From Fonsecaea monophora (lineage: Eukaryota > Ascomycota > Eurotiomycetes > Chaetothyriales > Herpotrichiellaceae): 64,000 nucleotides of DNA. Shown here in pieces: positions 9,845-20,405 of the stretch. The position numbers were made by a program, and so were the translations under genes. The stretch is taken from the NCBI RefSeq assembly GCF_001642475.1, contig NW_019174000.1, forward strand, positions 1 to 64,000, written 5' to 3'. The stretch's first letter is position 1; each line of letters starts with the position of its first letter. The notes beneath the pieces were generated by a model. It searched no databases. It was given only the letters and a program-made list of their open reading frames with translations, and was not told where the DNA came from.

Positions 9845-11365
9845 TCACGCCCCGTACAACTCCTTGACCACCCTCCATCTAGGCACCTCTCCGAACCCGC
9901 TCGGCTGGTTGATGACCTTGGCGCGACACCACTCCTTGAGCGTGCCGATGCTGTGTTCGCGCCCGTAGCCCGTCTCCTTGGCGCCCCCGAACGGCACCCC
10001 GAGGATGTTGCGGAAGTAGTTGTTGACGTAGACCAGGCCGACATCGACCTTTTTGGAGAAGCGCCAGCACCTCTCGCTGTTGCAGCTGAAAATGATGCTC
10101 GTCAGGCCGTACCTGGACTCGTTGACAATGTCGACGGCTTCGTCTTCGGTCTCGAACGGTGTGACCGTCACGAGCACGCCGAACATCTCCTCCTGTGCAA
10201 TCACCATGTCTCGCGTCACGTCGGTGATGAGGGTGGGCGGCACGAAGAAGCCATTCTTGCAGGCGGGATCCTCGGGTAGCTGACCCTGTGCCGCGATCTT
10301 GACTTTTCCTTCTTTCTCGAGGTCTTTGGCCCTGTGCAGGTATCCAAGCACCCTCTGTTGTTGAGCCTTGCTGACCTGTGGCCCCAAGTGGGTGGTCGGG
10401 TTTAGACCATTTCCGGACTTCAGCTTCTTCACCCCGGCAGCCATCTTGTCGCAGAATTGGTTGTAGACCCCTTTCTGGACGAGGATCCTCGACGATGCGG
10501 TGCAGGCCTCGCCCTTATTGAAGAATGCCCCCTCGAGCGCGTCTCCGACTGCGCGATCGAGGTCCTCGACGTCGTCAAAGACGACGAATGCATTCTTGCC
10601 TCCCAGCTCGAGGACCACGGGGGTCACGGTTCCGGCGGCTGTCTCGGCCACCTTTGCGCCAGCCACGGTGGAGCCGGTGAAAGACACCATCTTGACAAGA
10701 TCGTGCTTGATCAGCGCCGCAGGTACCCCTGGCCCCAGACCAGGCACAACCTGGACCACGTCAGGCGGCAGGACTTGGGAAATGATCTCGCACATCCTGA
10801 GCACCGTCAAGGGGGCCTGCTCTCCGGGCTTGATAATCATGACGTTACCCGCAGCGAGGGCCGGGGCCGTCTTACCGCCAAAATGGATTGGTGGCCAGTT
10901 GAACGGCAGGATGCCCGCGCACACTCCGAACGGCTCGTAAATGACGGTCGCATTGACACTGCCTCTCTGGTAGAATTCGCCTGGTAACTTGTCACAGATG
11001 CCGGCAAAGAAGCGAAAGATGTTGACGAGAAAATTGACGTCAAAGGACAGAGCATCCTGCTTGGGTTTTCCGTTCTCCAAGCACAACAACTCGGCCAGCT
11101 CGTCCTTGTGAGGCTCTAAAGCATCGGCACATCTGAAGAGCAAGGCGCTCCGTTCTGCGGGAGATCGCCAGCGCCAATCGTTGTCATACGCTTTCTGGGC
11201 GGCCTGAACGGCGGCGTCGACCTCAACGGGTGTCCCCGCTTGGAGATTGGTGATTACCTCGCCCGTCGCCGGGTTGTGGACCGGGAACTGGAGGGAAGCG
11301 TCGTCAGAGGAGTACCGCACTTTCAAGATCTCGGGATAGGTTGGAGGCATGGCTTGTTTCGGCAA
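9845..11365 (-). CDS. Aldehyde dehydrogenase (NAD(P)+ dependent)
   Basis: A 506-residue intronless class-1/2-type aldehyde dehydrogenase, normal length for the family. Visible landmarks are Asn156 in ILPFNWP (oxyanion site), the Rossmann segment FTGSTVAGAKV (229-239), the general base Glu253 in VLELGGKN and the nucleophile Cys288 in GEACTASSRI. Near the C-terminus is PFGGAKETGYGREHS. It oxidises aldehydes to carboxylic acids; the substrate is not deducible. A second ATG at residue 6 is possible. No targeting signal is evident, so it is probably cytosolic. It lies in a group with a dehydrogenase, an amidohydrolase, a regulator and a permease, and could oxidise an aldehyde product of that pathway. 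Confidence 0.92.
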   Translation of the reverse strand: MPKQAMPPTYPEILKVRYSSDDASLQFPVHNPATGEVITNLQAGTPVEVDAAVQAAQKAYDNDWRWRSPAERSALLFRCADALEPHKDELAELLCLENGKPKQDALSFDVNFLVNIFRFFAGICDKLPGEFYQRGSVNATVIYEPFGVCAGILPFNWPPIHFGGKTAPALAAGNVMIIKPGEQAPLTVLRMCEIISQVLPPDVVQVVPGLGPGVPAALIKHDLVKMVSFTGSTVAGAKVAETAAGTVTPVVLELGGKNAFVVFDDVEDLDRAVGDALEGAFFNKGEACTASSRILVQKGVYNQFCDKMAAGVKKLKSGNGLNPTTHLGPQVSKAQQQRVLGYLHRAKDLEKEGKVKIAAQGQLPEDPACKNGFFVPPTLITDVTRDMVIAQEEMFGVLVTVTPFETEDEAVDIVNESRYGLTSIIFSCNSERCWRFSKKVDVGLVYVNNYFRNILGVPFGGAKETGYGREHSIGTLKEWCRAKVINQPSGFGEVPRWRVVKELYGA

Positions 11366-12343
11366 TTGAATGAAGCTGTGAGACCGCCTTGGTGTTGTAT
11401 ATTAGGAGTGGTCAACCCCGGGCAAATCTTCAGGCTCGAACAGCCGTTGTCGGTACTTGCAGAAAGGGTTTCAACAAGTCTCTATCTCGTATGCATTAGA
11501 ACGAGTTTTTGTCATGACGTTTCCAAGATCATGAGATGGCTCTGACCGACATACTGCGGAGACCACTGAAAGTTTCCTGATTCTATATTCGGAGTAGCAG
11601 TCGACCCCCTTTGCCCTGCCTTGATTCGGTCTGCGTTGGGTCTTGCCCAAAAAGAGAGACCGTTTCTCCAAGGAGACATGGTTGTGCTCCGCACCATTTC
11701 GTTACTCTGCATGATGCGTGCATCGCGGCATATGCCCGAAGATCCTGGTCGTTTTTTCCTGTCTAGCTCTGTAAGTTGGACGATCAAGGGTAGATGTTGT
11801 GACACGTAAGTGCCGCGGGAATTGTATGCATTCTCATGCTTGTGTTGGTCTGTGATGATGTGGATGGGGTGAGAGTGTCGTGGTCACTAGGTTCATTCCC
11901 CAATTGCCGAAGCCTCGCAATTGGGAGCCATGACACTTTGCCCAAACCAATCAAACAGGTGAGTACCAAGTACTCACCACCTGTTCTGCTAAATCTGCAT
12001 AGAGCCGTGAGTACCTCGTGATGGGTAACGGAGGAGATGAAGAAAGCCAAAGTACCAGATCCGGTTTAGGTGATTCATCCTCTTTGGGAAAAGTCAAAAG
12101 CTTGGCAAACAGACACTCTTGACATCGCTACAGCATCCACTGTCTTTTATTCTCTCATCTTTGCATGAGAGATGAAAAGCTTTATCTTTTTGCGACCAAC
12201 CCTACGCCTACCTCATTGATATATGCTACTGCCATAAATAACCAAGTGCATTGCACCTGCGTTTGAACAAAATGTGCTTTTATCTGCTCGTTATCTGAGA
12301 ATCCCGTAAAGCCGAGACAGGTGGCTTTAGATCGAGTGGTCGA
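11366..12343. other. Intergenic stretch ALDH-M20 gene
   Basis: 978 bases holding the ALDH promoter (minus strand) and the 3' region of the M20 gene. Short open frames have no domain signal. No RNA gene or repeat was recognised. Confidence 0.5.
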
Positions 12344-13711
12344 TCACAGCTTCACTCCCGGCTTCATTTGTTCCCTAAAGTCCTTCTTCACCTCCTCCAT
12401 CAGTTCCGACCGAGTAAGCAAACCATAGGCTGTCGCTGCCATGCCCTTGCCACAATCCAGAGCACGTTCAAGGGCCACTCTGGTCCCCGCTGCAGCTGCA
12501 AATGCCGGGGTATGTGGTTGGACCTCTGGGTCGTCGATACCAATGGTAAAGACACCGTGGAAGCCAGGCACCTCGTATGTGACGTTGCCCATATCCGTCG
12601 AGCCACCCATGATCTGGTCGCCCGCATTCTCCAGGTAGTCACGACCAAAACCACCCATGTGTTTCGTGAATTCTCGCGCGATGCCGAGGCTTGTGATCAG
12701 ATCTTTGTAGTCATTGTCCCTACCCACTCGAGTCAATATCATGTCGTGCTTGTCAAGAAGAAGACACTTACAGTTGCCAGGCACAATCAACATGACATCC
12801 AGTGGCCAGAGCCCCAGCCTCGAAGCAGGCCTTTGCTTTGTCCGAAAGCTCCAAAAGTTCGGCGAAACTTGAGCCGCGCAGGAAATACTCGAGGCTGGCC
12901 GAGTCGGGAATGATGTTGGGTTACGCTCCTCCTTCGCGAATGACTCCATGCACCCGAATTGTGGGAGCAAGTTGCTGCCGCAGCAACGAGATGTTGACGT
13001 ACGACGCAACAACCGCATCGAGTGCATTCTTCCCATTCCAAGGAATGACTCCGGCATGAGCATTCTGGCCTTTAAACGTGACCTTGACTTGTCGACGCGC
13101 AAGACACTTGCCTGCAGCCACCCCGTCCATTTTCGCAGGCAGACGGCCTGAAGGGTGGACCATCAAGCAAGCATCAACCCCCTCATATGCACCTGCACGG
13201 ATGAGGCGCACTTTCCCACCACCGCCCTCTTCAGCTGGTGTCCCTAGCAGGCGAACTCGTCCTTCTCGCCCACTATCCCGGAGTGCCTCGGCCGTTGCAA
13301 TGAATGCCGCGATGGAGCTGGTGGCGATCAGGTTGTGCCCACAGGCATGTCCAATGCCCGGGAGAGCGTCGTACTCGGCATTGAAGACGACGAGCTGTCC
13401 TCCATGGCCAGCTTCGACCTCGAAAGACGTTTCGAGCCCGTAAGTGTGTCGCTTGACGTGGTACCCGAGCTTTTCCATCAGGTCGCAGATGTTGTCATGG
13501 GCGTGGAACTCGCGATAGTTCAACTCTGGATCATCATGAATCTGGACATGAGATCGTCAGTAGCCAGGCTTCTTTGGTAGATGGGCAAGGGAAGGAGACG
13601 GACCTTCTTGCAGATGTCAGCCAGGTGCTCTTCGTTTTGGCTGATATATGCCGAGATGTTCTTGTACAGGTCCTCTGTCGACCAGAGCTCTGCGCTCTGC
13701 GGACTCGTCAT
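12344..13711 (-). pseudogene. M20-family amidohydrolase (ACY1L2/AbgB-like) with an in-frame stop
   Basis: M20 enzymes are di-zinc amidases acting on N-acyl or aminobenzoyl amino acids and dipeptides. Three exons fit on the minus strand: 13711-13604, 13541-12772 and 12719-12344, 417 codons plus stop. Intron 1 joins ICKK to IHDDPELNYREF; intron 2 (GTAAGT..GGTAG) joins CAWQL to DNDYKDL. Metal and catalytic landmarks are present: AEYDALPGIGHACGHN, PAEEGGGGK and NAHAGVIPWNG. Codon 243 is TAA (12923-12921), inside the conserved stretch GVIREGGA-stop-PNIIPDSAS. One base change from a Lys codon (AAA) would explain it. Everything after the stop stays in frame and conserved to the end, so the lesion looks recent, or it is a sequencing error. 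The ATG at 13711 is chosen because further upstream only GTG is available. Confidence 0.82.
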
Positions 13712-14109
13712 GTCTGGAAATTCCACTCCTTACAGATATGTTGGTCTCGATATGGCTGCCCTTTTCGACTTGGATGCTGGTCGCTTTCGTGATAGAATAG
13801 ACAGTTGTTCCTTCATCTCTCAGTGGTATCAGTACCTTGATTTATATAAATATAAGCTCAGCCTTACGGCTGGAAAGCAATGGAGAGCCCCCGGGCTGTG
13901 GTCCATGAAGCATTCGGCCGGACAACGTCGTGGATTCTCGCCACCAGCGATAAGCTAGTATCACACCCCCCGGAAGTCGGCAAATTCAGCCATTCATCAA
14001 GGAGAATGGCCTTTCTCCGTCTAAGCGAGAGCCGAGTCAGCCACTCAGCTTGCCTCCTTCGACCGGCTCTTTCGTTTCTCAGATTTATCACTCTAACGAC
14101 CAAACAACC
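13712..14109. promoter_or_regulatory. Divergent promoter of the M20 gene and the Zn2Cys6 regulator
   Basis: 398 bases between opposite start codons. It contains an inverted CGGCCG at 13915-13920 and a direct CGG pair, CGGAAGTCGG, at 13971-13980. CGG triplets are the usual half-sites of Zn2Cys6 regulators. Binding by the adjacent regulator is only a guess. An AT-rich TTTATATAAATATAAG segment near 13841-13856 could act as a TATA element. Confidence 0.4.
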
Positions 14110-16028
14110 ATGGACAGCACTGCATCGGCCAAACGTGGTACTCGCTCCAAAACCGGTACGTTAATACCTCGGCGTGGTGCAAGCATCTTGACGCTGAGAC
14201 ACGATCCCGCGTTCCAGGCTGCGCGACTTGCCGGACTCGAAAACTAAAATGCGACGAGATAAGGCCCATCTGTGCAAGATGCTCCAAGTCGCGTCTGAAG
14301 TGCGACTGGGACCAACCTGTGAGACGAGCCCGCACGAGAGTCCTGACGGTCAATGCTCCATCCAACAGGCTCCTCGCGCCCGCTGACGCATCTCACGCGA
14401 GTCCACATTCGACAGAGAGCGTAATTCGCGATGAGACCCGGTCGAGTGTCACCTCATCATCATCATCATCGCCTAGAAAAGCCTTGGATGTACAATCACC
14501 CCTGAGCCTTGTCCCTTCGGCCCTGTCGACGGCGCACATCCCCCTTTCAAACGCCTTGCAGCTCACTCCGCAGGATCAACAGTCGTTCGTGTACGTCCAG
14601 AACTCTGTCATGGTCCTCCGGATCGGCAAGCCTTTTCAATGGAGCAACCTGTCTTACGTCTACTTGAACATTGCGAGCAAGTACGCAGGTGTGATGAGGA
14701 TCTTTATTGCCGGCGCGTCCATGGAGCTCCGGTCGAGGGCGCTCCTCGACCAGTTCGATGGGACATTGTCCTCGGACCAGTATGAGCGAGCCCGCCGGCT
14801 GGAGCATTCGGCGACCAGCCACTATCACCTCGCCCTGAAGGATCTGTCCGCGCTGGTAGATCATGTATCCTCCTCCCAAGGCAGCGACGACGACGTCGAC
14901 GCCCTGTTTGCCATGTGGTTCCTCATCCTCCATTTTGGACTCTACGACTCGCAGAGCATCGGAGCGTCTCATGTACACCTGGAAGGGATTCGATCTTTTC
15001 TCAAACCATATCTGAAATCGCGCGGGGAGCATGGCACGGCGACACTGCCCCTCGCATCTCAACAGTTGTTGTACTTTATCTCGTGAGTCCGGTAGCTCTT
15101 GTCTCTCTTGAGAAGTTTCCACCCCCCCCCCCCCTCCTCCTCCTCCTCCTCACTCCTGACCCTGACTAACCCACCCCAAAGGTACATGGACGTTTATCTC
15201 GCATTTAGTAGCATCCCTTATGGGAAGCTGTGGATGGATTTGCTGTCGGAAGATGCGGACTCGCCGGTTTCGTACGACGGCCTGTTCTACAGCGCCAGAT
15301 CGTGTCTCCCCAAGCTCTGGGGACCCCAGTATCCGGTCTCCGAGCTGCTCGACGACCTGGAGAACTACCGACCTCTCCACCTTCTGCACCTGTGCCAGAA
15401 GCCGAAGCTGAGCATCCTCAACCTGGCCGCTTCTCCGGACATGGGCCGCGGCGACAAGGCCGGCAGGCAACGGCTGTGGAAGGAGCTGACCAAGCTGGGA
15501 GATGTACGTCCCTCTCTCGCGGCTGATTTCGGGGCGGTGTTTGTCCTTCTCAAAATCTGAGCTGACGGTCTGGGCAAATAGGAGTTCGCTGATGTCCTCG
15601 CCCTGGCCGACAGGGTCGTCGACACGGGCACCAAGAGACTCATATGGACCGTCTACCACGCCAGTCTCGAGTTCTACGCCCTGCAAGTCTTGTACTCGTG
15701 CCTCGATCCTGACGACGAGTATCCGCCGTGGCTGCAGCGCGTGGTCGCCACCGTCACCAGCATTGGATACAAGGCCGTAAAAGAAGACCCTCGGCAGCTG
15801 TACCGCCTGGTCTGGCCGCTCGCGATCGCCATGATACGGACCAGAGACTTGGTCCATCGCGACTGGCTCAAGGACCAACTCTTGAAGGCGCAGATCTTGC
15901 TCCCCAGCTTTGGACTCCCCGGGTCCGTCTGGGACGGGAAAGGCTTGCTCGGCCAGCTTCTCCTGGAAGCGAATCACACATGCCATTCAGTGGCTACGAC
16001 TGCCGATCAGCGGTTGTTGCAACATTAG
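14110..16028 (+). CDS. Zn2Cys6 (Gal4-type) fungal transcription factor
   Basis: A nuclear regulator of 559 residues in four exons: 14110-14155, 14218-15082, 15182-15503 and 15582-16028. Intron 1 (GTACGT..CCAG) splits the zinc cluster. Splicing gives the complete Zn2Cys6 signature C-A-T-C, RTRKLKC, DEIRPIC, ARC, SKSRLKC from residue 17. Intron 2 (15083-15181) contains a C13 run, a (TCC)n tract and a CTAAC branch site; intron 3 is 15504-15581. After a Ser/Pro-rich linker with a short run of Ser codons (TCA repeats near 14455-14470), the C-terminal 450 residues resemble the alpha-helical Fungal_trans_2-type middle region. It is divergent from the M20 gene and followed by the MFS gene, so a local regulator of this cluster is plausible. 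Confidence 0.9.
15122..15150. repeat. C13 plus (TCC)n tract in an intron
   Basis: A run of 13 cytosines is followed by TCC repeats inside intron 2 of the Zn2Cys6 gene, upstream of its CTAAC branch site. It is a likely site of sequencing or length variation, with no coding effect. Confidence 0.9.
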
Positions 16029-16326
16029 ATACCCATGTGGGCTGTTGTCCGTGATCGCCATTACTGGAGATCCTCTTTGCACCGCTGTTTTCCGGAACCG
16101 TGTATGTGTGGCTTCGAATTATTTGACTGTCTCTGAAAACCAGGTCGTCTTTCTGATCCCCGCTCGCTGTGTGACATGCCTGCATCTTCCCTATCTGTCT
16201 ATGTAAGTGTGACGGTGATGGTCGCCGTAAGCGAATCGGATCCTTCTGAGCCAATCCTCGCGGCTGGATGGGATGATCAAATGCTCCCAGCCCAGGGACG
16301 CGTATCGATTCCGGCGACGCCGGGCG

Positions 16327-16358
<32 letters not shown>

Positions 16359-16994
16359 CACACACTTGGGCCTCGCGTGGCCGATAACAGGGTTGACTGA
16401 TTCCATGAGGAAATGATAAGAGGCTGTGGAGTATGGAGCGGCTCCCATCGTTTGCCGACGTGGCCAATCAACGTGCGGCTGCTTCTGCCGACCTGCAGAG
16501 CTTTTGCCGACATATATGTCTAAGAGGATTTCGATTCGAGGTCCCCTTTCTAAAGGGTGCTCTGCCGCCCAATCGAACGATATAGACATATCGCGATCTC
16601 GAGTCGAGTCGAGTCAAGTCGCCAAAATATGCACCTCAATTTGTCCGACTCTAGACTGGAGAAGAAGATAAGGAACAACAACAACAAAGATGGCTCAAAA
16701 TTCCTTTGGGGGGAAAAAATCATATCCAGCGTGTCGGTAATGGGAGCTGGCAAAGTATAAGTAAAGAACGTATACAACTGCACGGATATTACTGGGATGG
16801 GTTTTTGTGGTCTCTGACAGCTCGGAACTCACGCTCACCAAAGAATTAGCAAAAAAGCATTCATCATCTGTATCTGCAGTTTTTTTCTTTCTTCAAGCAA
16901 TTATTATTTCTCTCAGAGACGAAAACGCCCACAGATCCTCTCTGTCTGTTCTTCACGAGCAAAGAAAGAACACCGGACAATTACCGACACGATC
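16029..16994. other. Intergenic stretch TF-MFS with tetranucleotide repeat
   Basis: 966 bases with no supported gene. It holds the (GGCT)8 repeat and, at its right end, the promoter and leader of the MFS gene. Confidence 0.5.
16327..16358. repeat. (GGCT)8 microsatellite
   Basis: Eight perfect GGCT units between the regulator and the MFS gene. Shadow frames read it as an Ala-Gly-Trp-Leu or Pro-Ala-Ser-Gln run, which explains odd open frames here. Confidence 0.95.
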
Positions 16995-19161
16995 ATGAAA
17001 GAGGACCACAAGACCACCTCTGCAGACGTCAAGCTAGACTGCATCATAATGCAGCCCAAAGACATCCTGGAGGTGCAAGAGGGAGACAGCTTGGCCGTGC
17101 CGTCGCCGGCAGAGTCGAGGGAGGTCTTGAGAAAGATTGATTTCTGGTCAGTGGGAGTGATAAATTCAAGCAAAGATGCCGTGGGAGAGAGCCAATGCCC
17201 TCCGTCCGCACGAATGCGACCCCCTGGCTGACTATATTTGGATATCAGCATGATTCCCCTGATGGGGTTCTGTTACCTCTTGCAGTACATGGACAAATTG
17301 GCTCTCAGCTCGGCAACTCTCTTGGGGCTGTTGCAGAACTTGGTAAGACAAGACTCTGGGAGACATGGCAGCGAACTGTGCGCTCTCCACGACAGGGAGC
17401 CCCATTCACCATATTTCTTTCTTACACTCCAGAAGGATCCATGTGCTGATTTTGTTGCTTGTATTGCCAGGATCTCCACGGCTCCCAGTACTCCTGGTGC
17501 TCGGCCATTTTCTATTTTGGCTACCTCGCGTGGAGCTGGCCCAGCTCTTACCTCCTTGTCCGGTTTCCGACGGGGAAATACATCGCCGTCACAGTGTACG
17601 TGTCCCGAGAGTTTCCTGGTGTCTCTTGAAAGATCTGCCTTCCCACGTCGCCCTTGTATGGCGCAAGTATATCGACACCGCTAACGAGTCGACGTGCAGG
17701 TTTTTATGGGGCGGCTTCCTCATGTGCCACGGGGCAGTTCACAACTTTGGAGGACTCATGGCGGCACGTTTCTTCCTTGGTGTGGGTGAAGCAGCCGTTG
17801 CGCCTGGCTTTGCCTTGATCACAGGCATGTTTTATACACGCAAAGAACAACCTCTGCGGTAGGTACACGTCCCCTCTCCACCCTGGTCCTCCAGATCTGG
17901 CTGCGAGGACTTCATTCAGGTGCTTGTTGGTCCGAAAACTTCACAGACACTGACGAGATTCGGGGATACAGACAAGGCGCTTGGTTTGCTGGAAACTCGT
18001 TGGCCAACATCTTTGGTGGCCTGGTCGCGTACGGCATCGGTCAGATTGAGACGTCGTCTCTTGGGAATTGGCGTTTGCTCTTCCTCATCATGGGCAGCAT
18101 CACTTCGGCCTATGCTTTCCTCCTGTACCTGTTTCTCCCGGACTCGCCCGACAAAGCTGCGTTCCTGGACGAAAAGCAGCGGCGAATTGCCCTGGAGCGC
18201 ACGGTCGAGAACCAGACGGGGCTCCTCGATAACAATCACTTCGTCCCGAGCCAGGTCATTGACGCCCTAACCGATCCGCAGTTGTGGTTCTTGGTGCTCT
18301 ACACCGTCTCGGTCAACCTTGCCAACGGGGGATTAACCAGCGTAAGTCCCATCTCGACTTGTTCTCCCTGCCGTCCTTTGCGATCCTATGATACACCTTG
18401 ACGCTTCTGGACTTGTGTGCGGACGCGAATCGGAAACTCCGGGCGAGCAATGCTAATTGGTGTCTAGTTTGGTGCACTTGTTGTCAAGGGATTCGGTTTT
18501 TCCAATCTCAATGCCCTTCTCATTCAGATGCCCATTGGCGTGGCGCAGCTCGTTTTCCTCCTCTTGACGTCGAGCTTGGCCACAATCCTTCCATCAGCCC
18601 GACTGGTCCTCATGATATTCAACACCCTCACTTCCATGGTAGGCATGATCATGGTCTACGAATGCAAAAGTCGCGCGGCGCGTATGACGGGACTGTGTCT
18701 GGGAAGCGTCTTTGCGGCCAATATTCCTCTGTCCTTGAGTTTGATCAGTTCCAACGTCGGCGGGTTCACCAAGAGGTCCGTCACCAGTGCCACCTTGTTT
18801 GTCGCCTACTGCGTCGGCAACATCGTGGGTCCGCAGTTCTTCCAGACCAGCCAGGCTCCGAAATATGCAGTAAGTCCCACCCCCTTTTTCTCACAGATGT
18901 ACATTTCCGTTTTCTGCGGTGACTCTGGTCATTGACATAACTTTTCTGGCGGACATGTAGACCGGACTCAGGGCATCGCTCTCGGGATTGGCATTCGGCG
19001 CCTTCTTCCTTGCATGTCTGCTGGTGTATTACGTTTGGGAGAACGCGCAGAGGAATAAACGCCACGGACAAAGTCAGAGACGGAGCGTGGATGAAGCGCT
19101 GCGAGAAGATCTGGCGGGCAAGACAGACCGACAACAGCCTGATTTCCGATATATGATATGA
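16995..19161 (+). CDS. MFS transporter of the anion:cation symporter (DAL5/allantoate permease) type
   Basis: A plasma-membrane symporter family for allantoate, ureidosuccinate, dipeptides, vitamins and other organic anions. Seven exons fit: 16995-17146, 17249-17342, 17471-17595, 17700-17858, 17972-18341, 18468-18869 and 18961-19161, total 500 residues, as expected. Splicing yields the DAL5-type first helix GFCYLLQYMDKLALSSAT, then FYFGYLAWSWPSSYLL, RFPTGKYIAVTVFLWGG, ARFFLGVGEAAVAPGF, RQGAWFAGNSLANIFGGLVAYGIG and the second half with FTKRSVTSATLFVAYCVGN. About 12 hydrophobic segments are evident. Several introns show good branch sites (GCTAACG before 17699). It lies directly downstream of the Zn2Cys6 regulator and is the likely uptake step of the neighbouring catabolic genes. 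The substrate is unknown. Confidence 0.9.
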
Positions 19162-19463
19162 TGGTCGGTGGGAAGGGCAGTGGTAGCGAAGGTCTTGAAT
19201 ATGATGGTTCCATGTTGAAGATGATGAGAGGTCCGCTTACTACGAGTAGGTAGTAGCTATCACTGGGCTCGAGGCACTTCGCTAGGCAGGGTGGAGATTG
19301 ATAATATGGTTGTTTTTGCGATCAGATATTCTTTTCGGCCATTGCGCGGGTCGTGCCATTGTTTGCTCCTTGCCCAGGGACTCTCATCGCAGCCAATGTG
19401 CTGAAGGACGAGAGATAAGACCCAACAGATCATGGTTTGGATGCCATCGCACGGAGTGAGTGC
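19162..19463. other. Convergent 3' region MFS / dynactin p27
   Basis: 302 bases between two convergent stop codons. No gene was seen; a CTACTACGAGTAGGTAGTAG near-palindrome lies near 19238-19257. Confidence 0.5.
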
Positions 19464-20183
19464 TCATTTCTTCTTGGCCAAACTCGCCACTCGAGCCGCC
19501 GCCCTCAAAAGAGCCACTGTGCCCTCTCGTTCTTTGTCCATGGCCTTGAGCCTCAGCATCTCCACAAGTTCAGTCTGGTCTGCTTCAGCCGACTGTGTCT
19601 TCCTCTGTCGCTTTATGTTGCCGTTTCCGTACAAAACGGTCCAGTCGGCCACGTCTCTGTCCACAGTCACGCCCGCACAGATCTTTGCATGTGCGCCGAC
19701 TTTCACATTTGCAAGTACTGTCACATGAGACTCAATCAAGACACCTTTGTTGATGGTTGCTCCGGCATGAATCTGCGAGCTTGGATGGATGTATACACTA
19801 TCGTTGATGACCGTTTTCAAGGGGTCACGCTCCTCATCATCGACATCATCAGCACCGCCCTGATGGATCAAGGGGCTAGGCTGGTTACTTCCGATTCCGG
19901 GAGCACTTGATGCTTTTGAAGCCGGATCAGAGGTCGAACCACTTGTGCTCTGAACGGGGCCACCGATGATACATTTCTCGGAGATGATGCATTTGCCACC
20001 GATGAAGAGGGGTCCGTGGACAGCGATCAGTTGAGCTCGGGGATGTACTAGGGTATGTTCACCGGCTGCGATGGCGTGTGTGCCACGGATGTAGGCTCCA
20101 GGATCAAGATGGGTGGTCTGTCCGAGGGTCACAGGTGGGCGTGATGATGATGCGGATGTCGATTGCGATGGTTGAGAGCTCAT
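19464..20183 (-). CDS. DCTN6: Dynactin subunit 6 (p27)
   Basis: A 239-residue intronless protein with an ATG at 20183-20181. It shows the left-handed parallel beta-helix hexapeptide pattern (VHPRAQLIA, FIGGKCIISEKCIIGG, then VYIHPSSQIHAGATINKGVLIESHVTVLANVKVGAHAKIC seen as repeats). It is interrupted by a Ser/Gly-rich and acidic loop at about 80-120. The C-terminus is a charged helix (EMLRLKAMDKEREG). This arrangement is that of the dynactin pointed-end subunit p27, which with p25 helps dynein bind early endosomes in filamentous fungi. The family assignment is firm; paralogy with p25 is disfavoured by the long C-terminal helix. Confidence 0.85.
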   Translation of the reverse strand: MSSQPSQSTSASSSRPPVTLGQTTHLDPGAYIRGTHAIAAGEHTLVHPRAQLIAVHGPLFIGGKCIISEKCIIGGPVQSTSGSTSDPASKASSAPGIGSNQPSPLIHQGGADDVDDEERDPLKTVINDSVYIHPSSQIHAGATINKGVLIESHVTVLANVKVGAHAKICAGVTVDRDVADWTVLYGNGNIKRQRKTQSAEADQTELVEMLRLKAMDKEREGTVALLRAAARVASLAKKK

Positions 20184-20405
20184 CTTACTTGTTCTTGAAC
20201 TTTACAAAAAGGAAAGGGTGGAAAATGGGAGACATTGGTCTTGGGAATTGCGATTTCCTTCCACGAGAACACGAAAACGCGTCAAGATGAAAGAGACGGA
20301 GACGTGGTTCATTGGCTTCCACATGTGATCACGTGAGAGGCTGAAAACCTGCCGCTTTTTGCATGGAACTTGTCCAGAGACAGATATTTGATCAATGTTT
20401 CAGAG

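Noticed and set aside
16191..16467. Frames with Gln-Pro-Ala-Ser repeats
   Set aside because: They are produced by the (GGCT)8 microsatellite.
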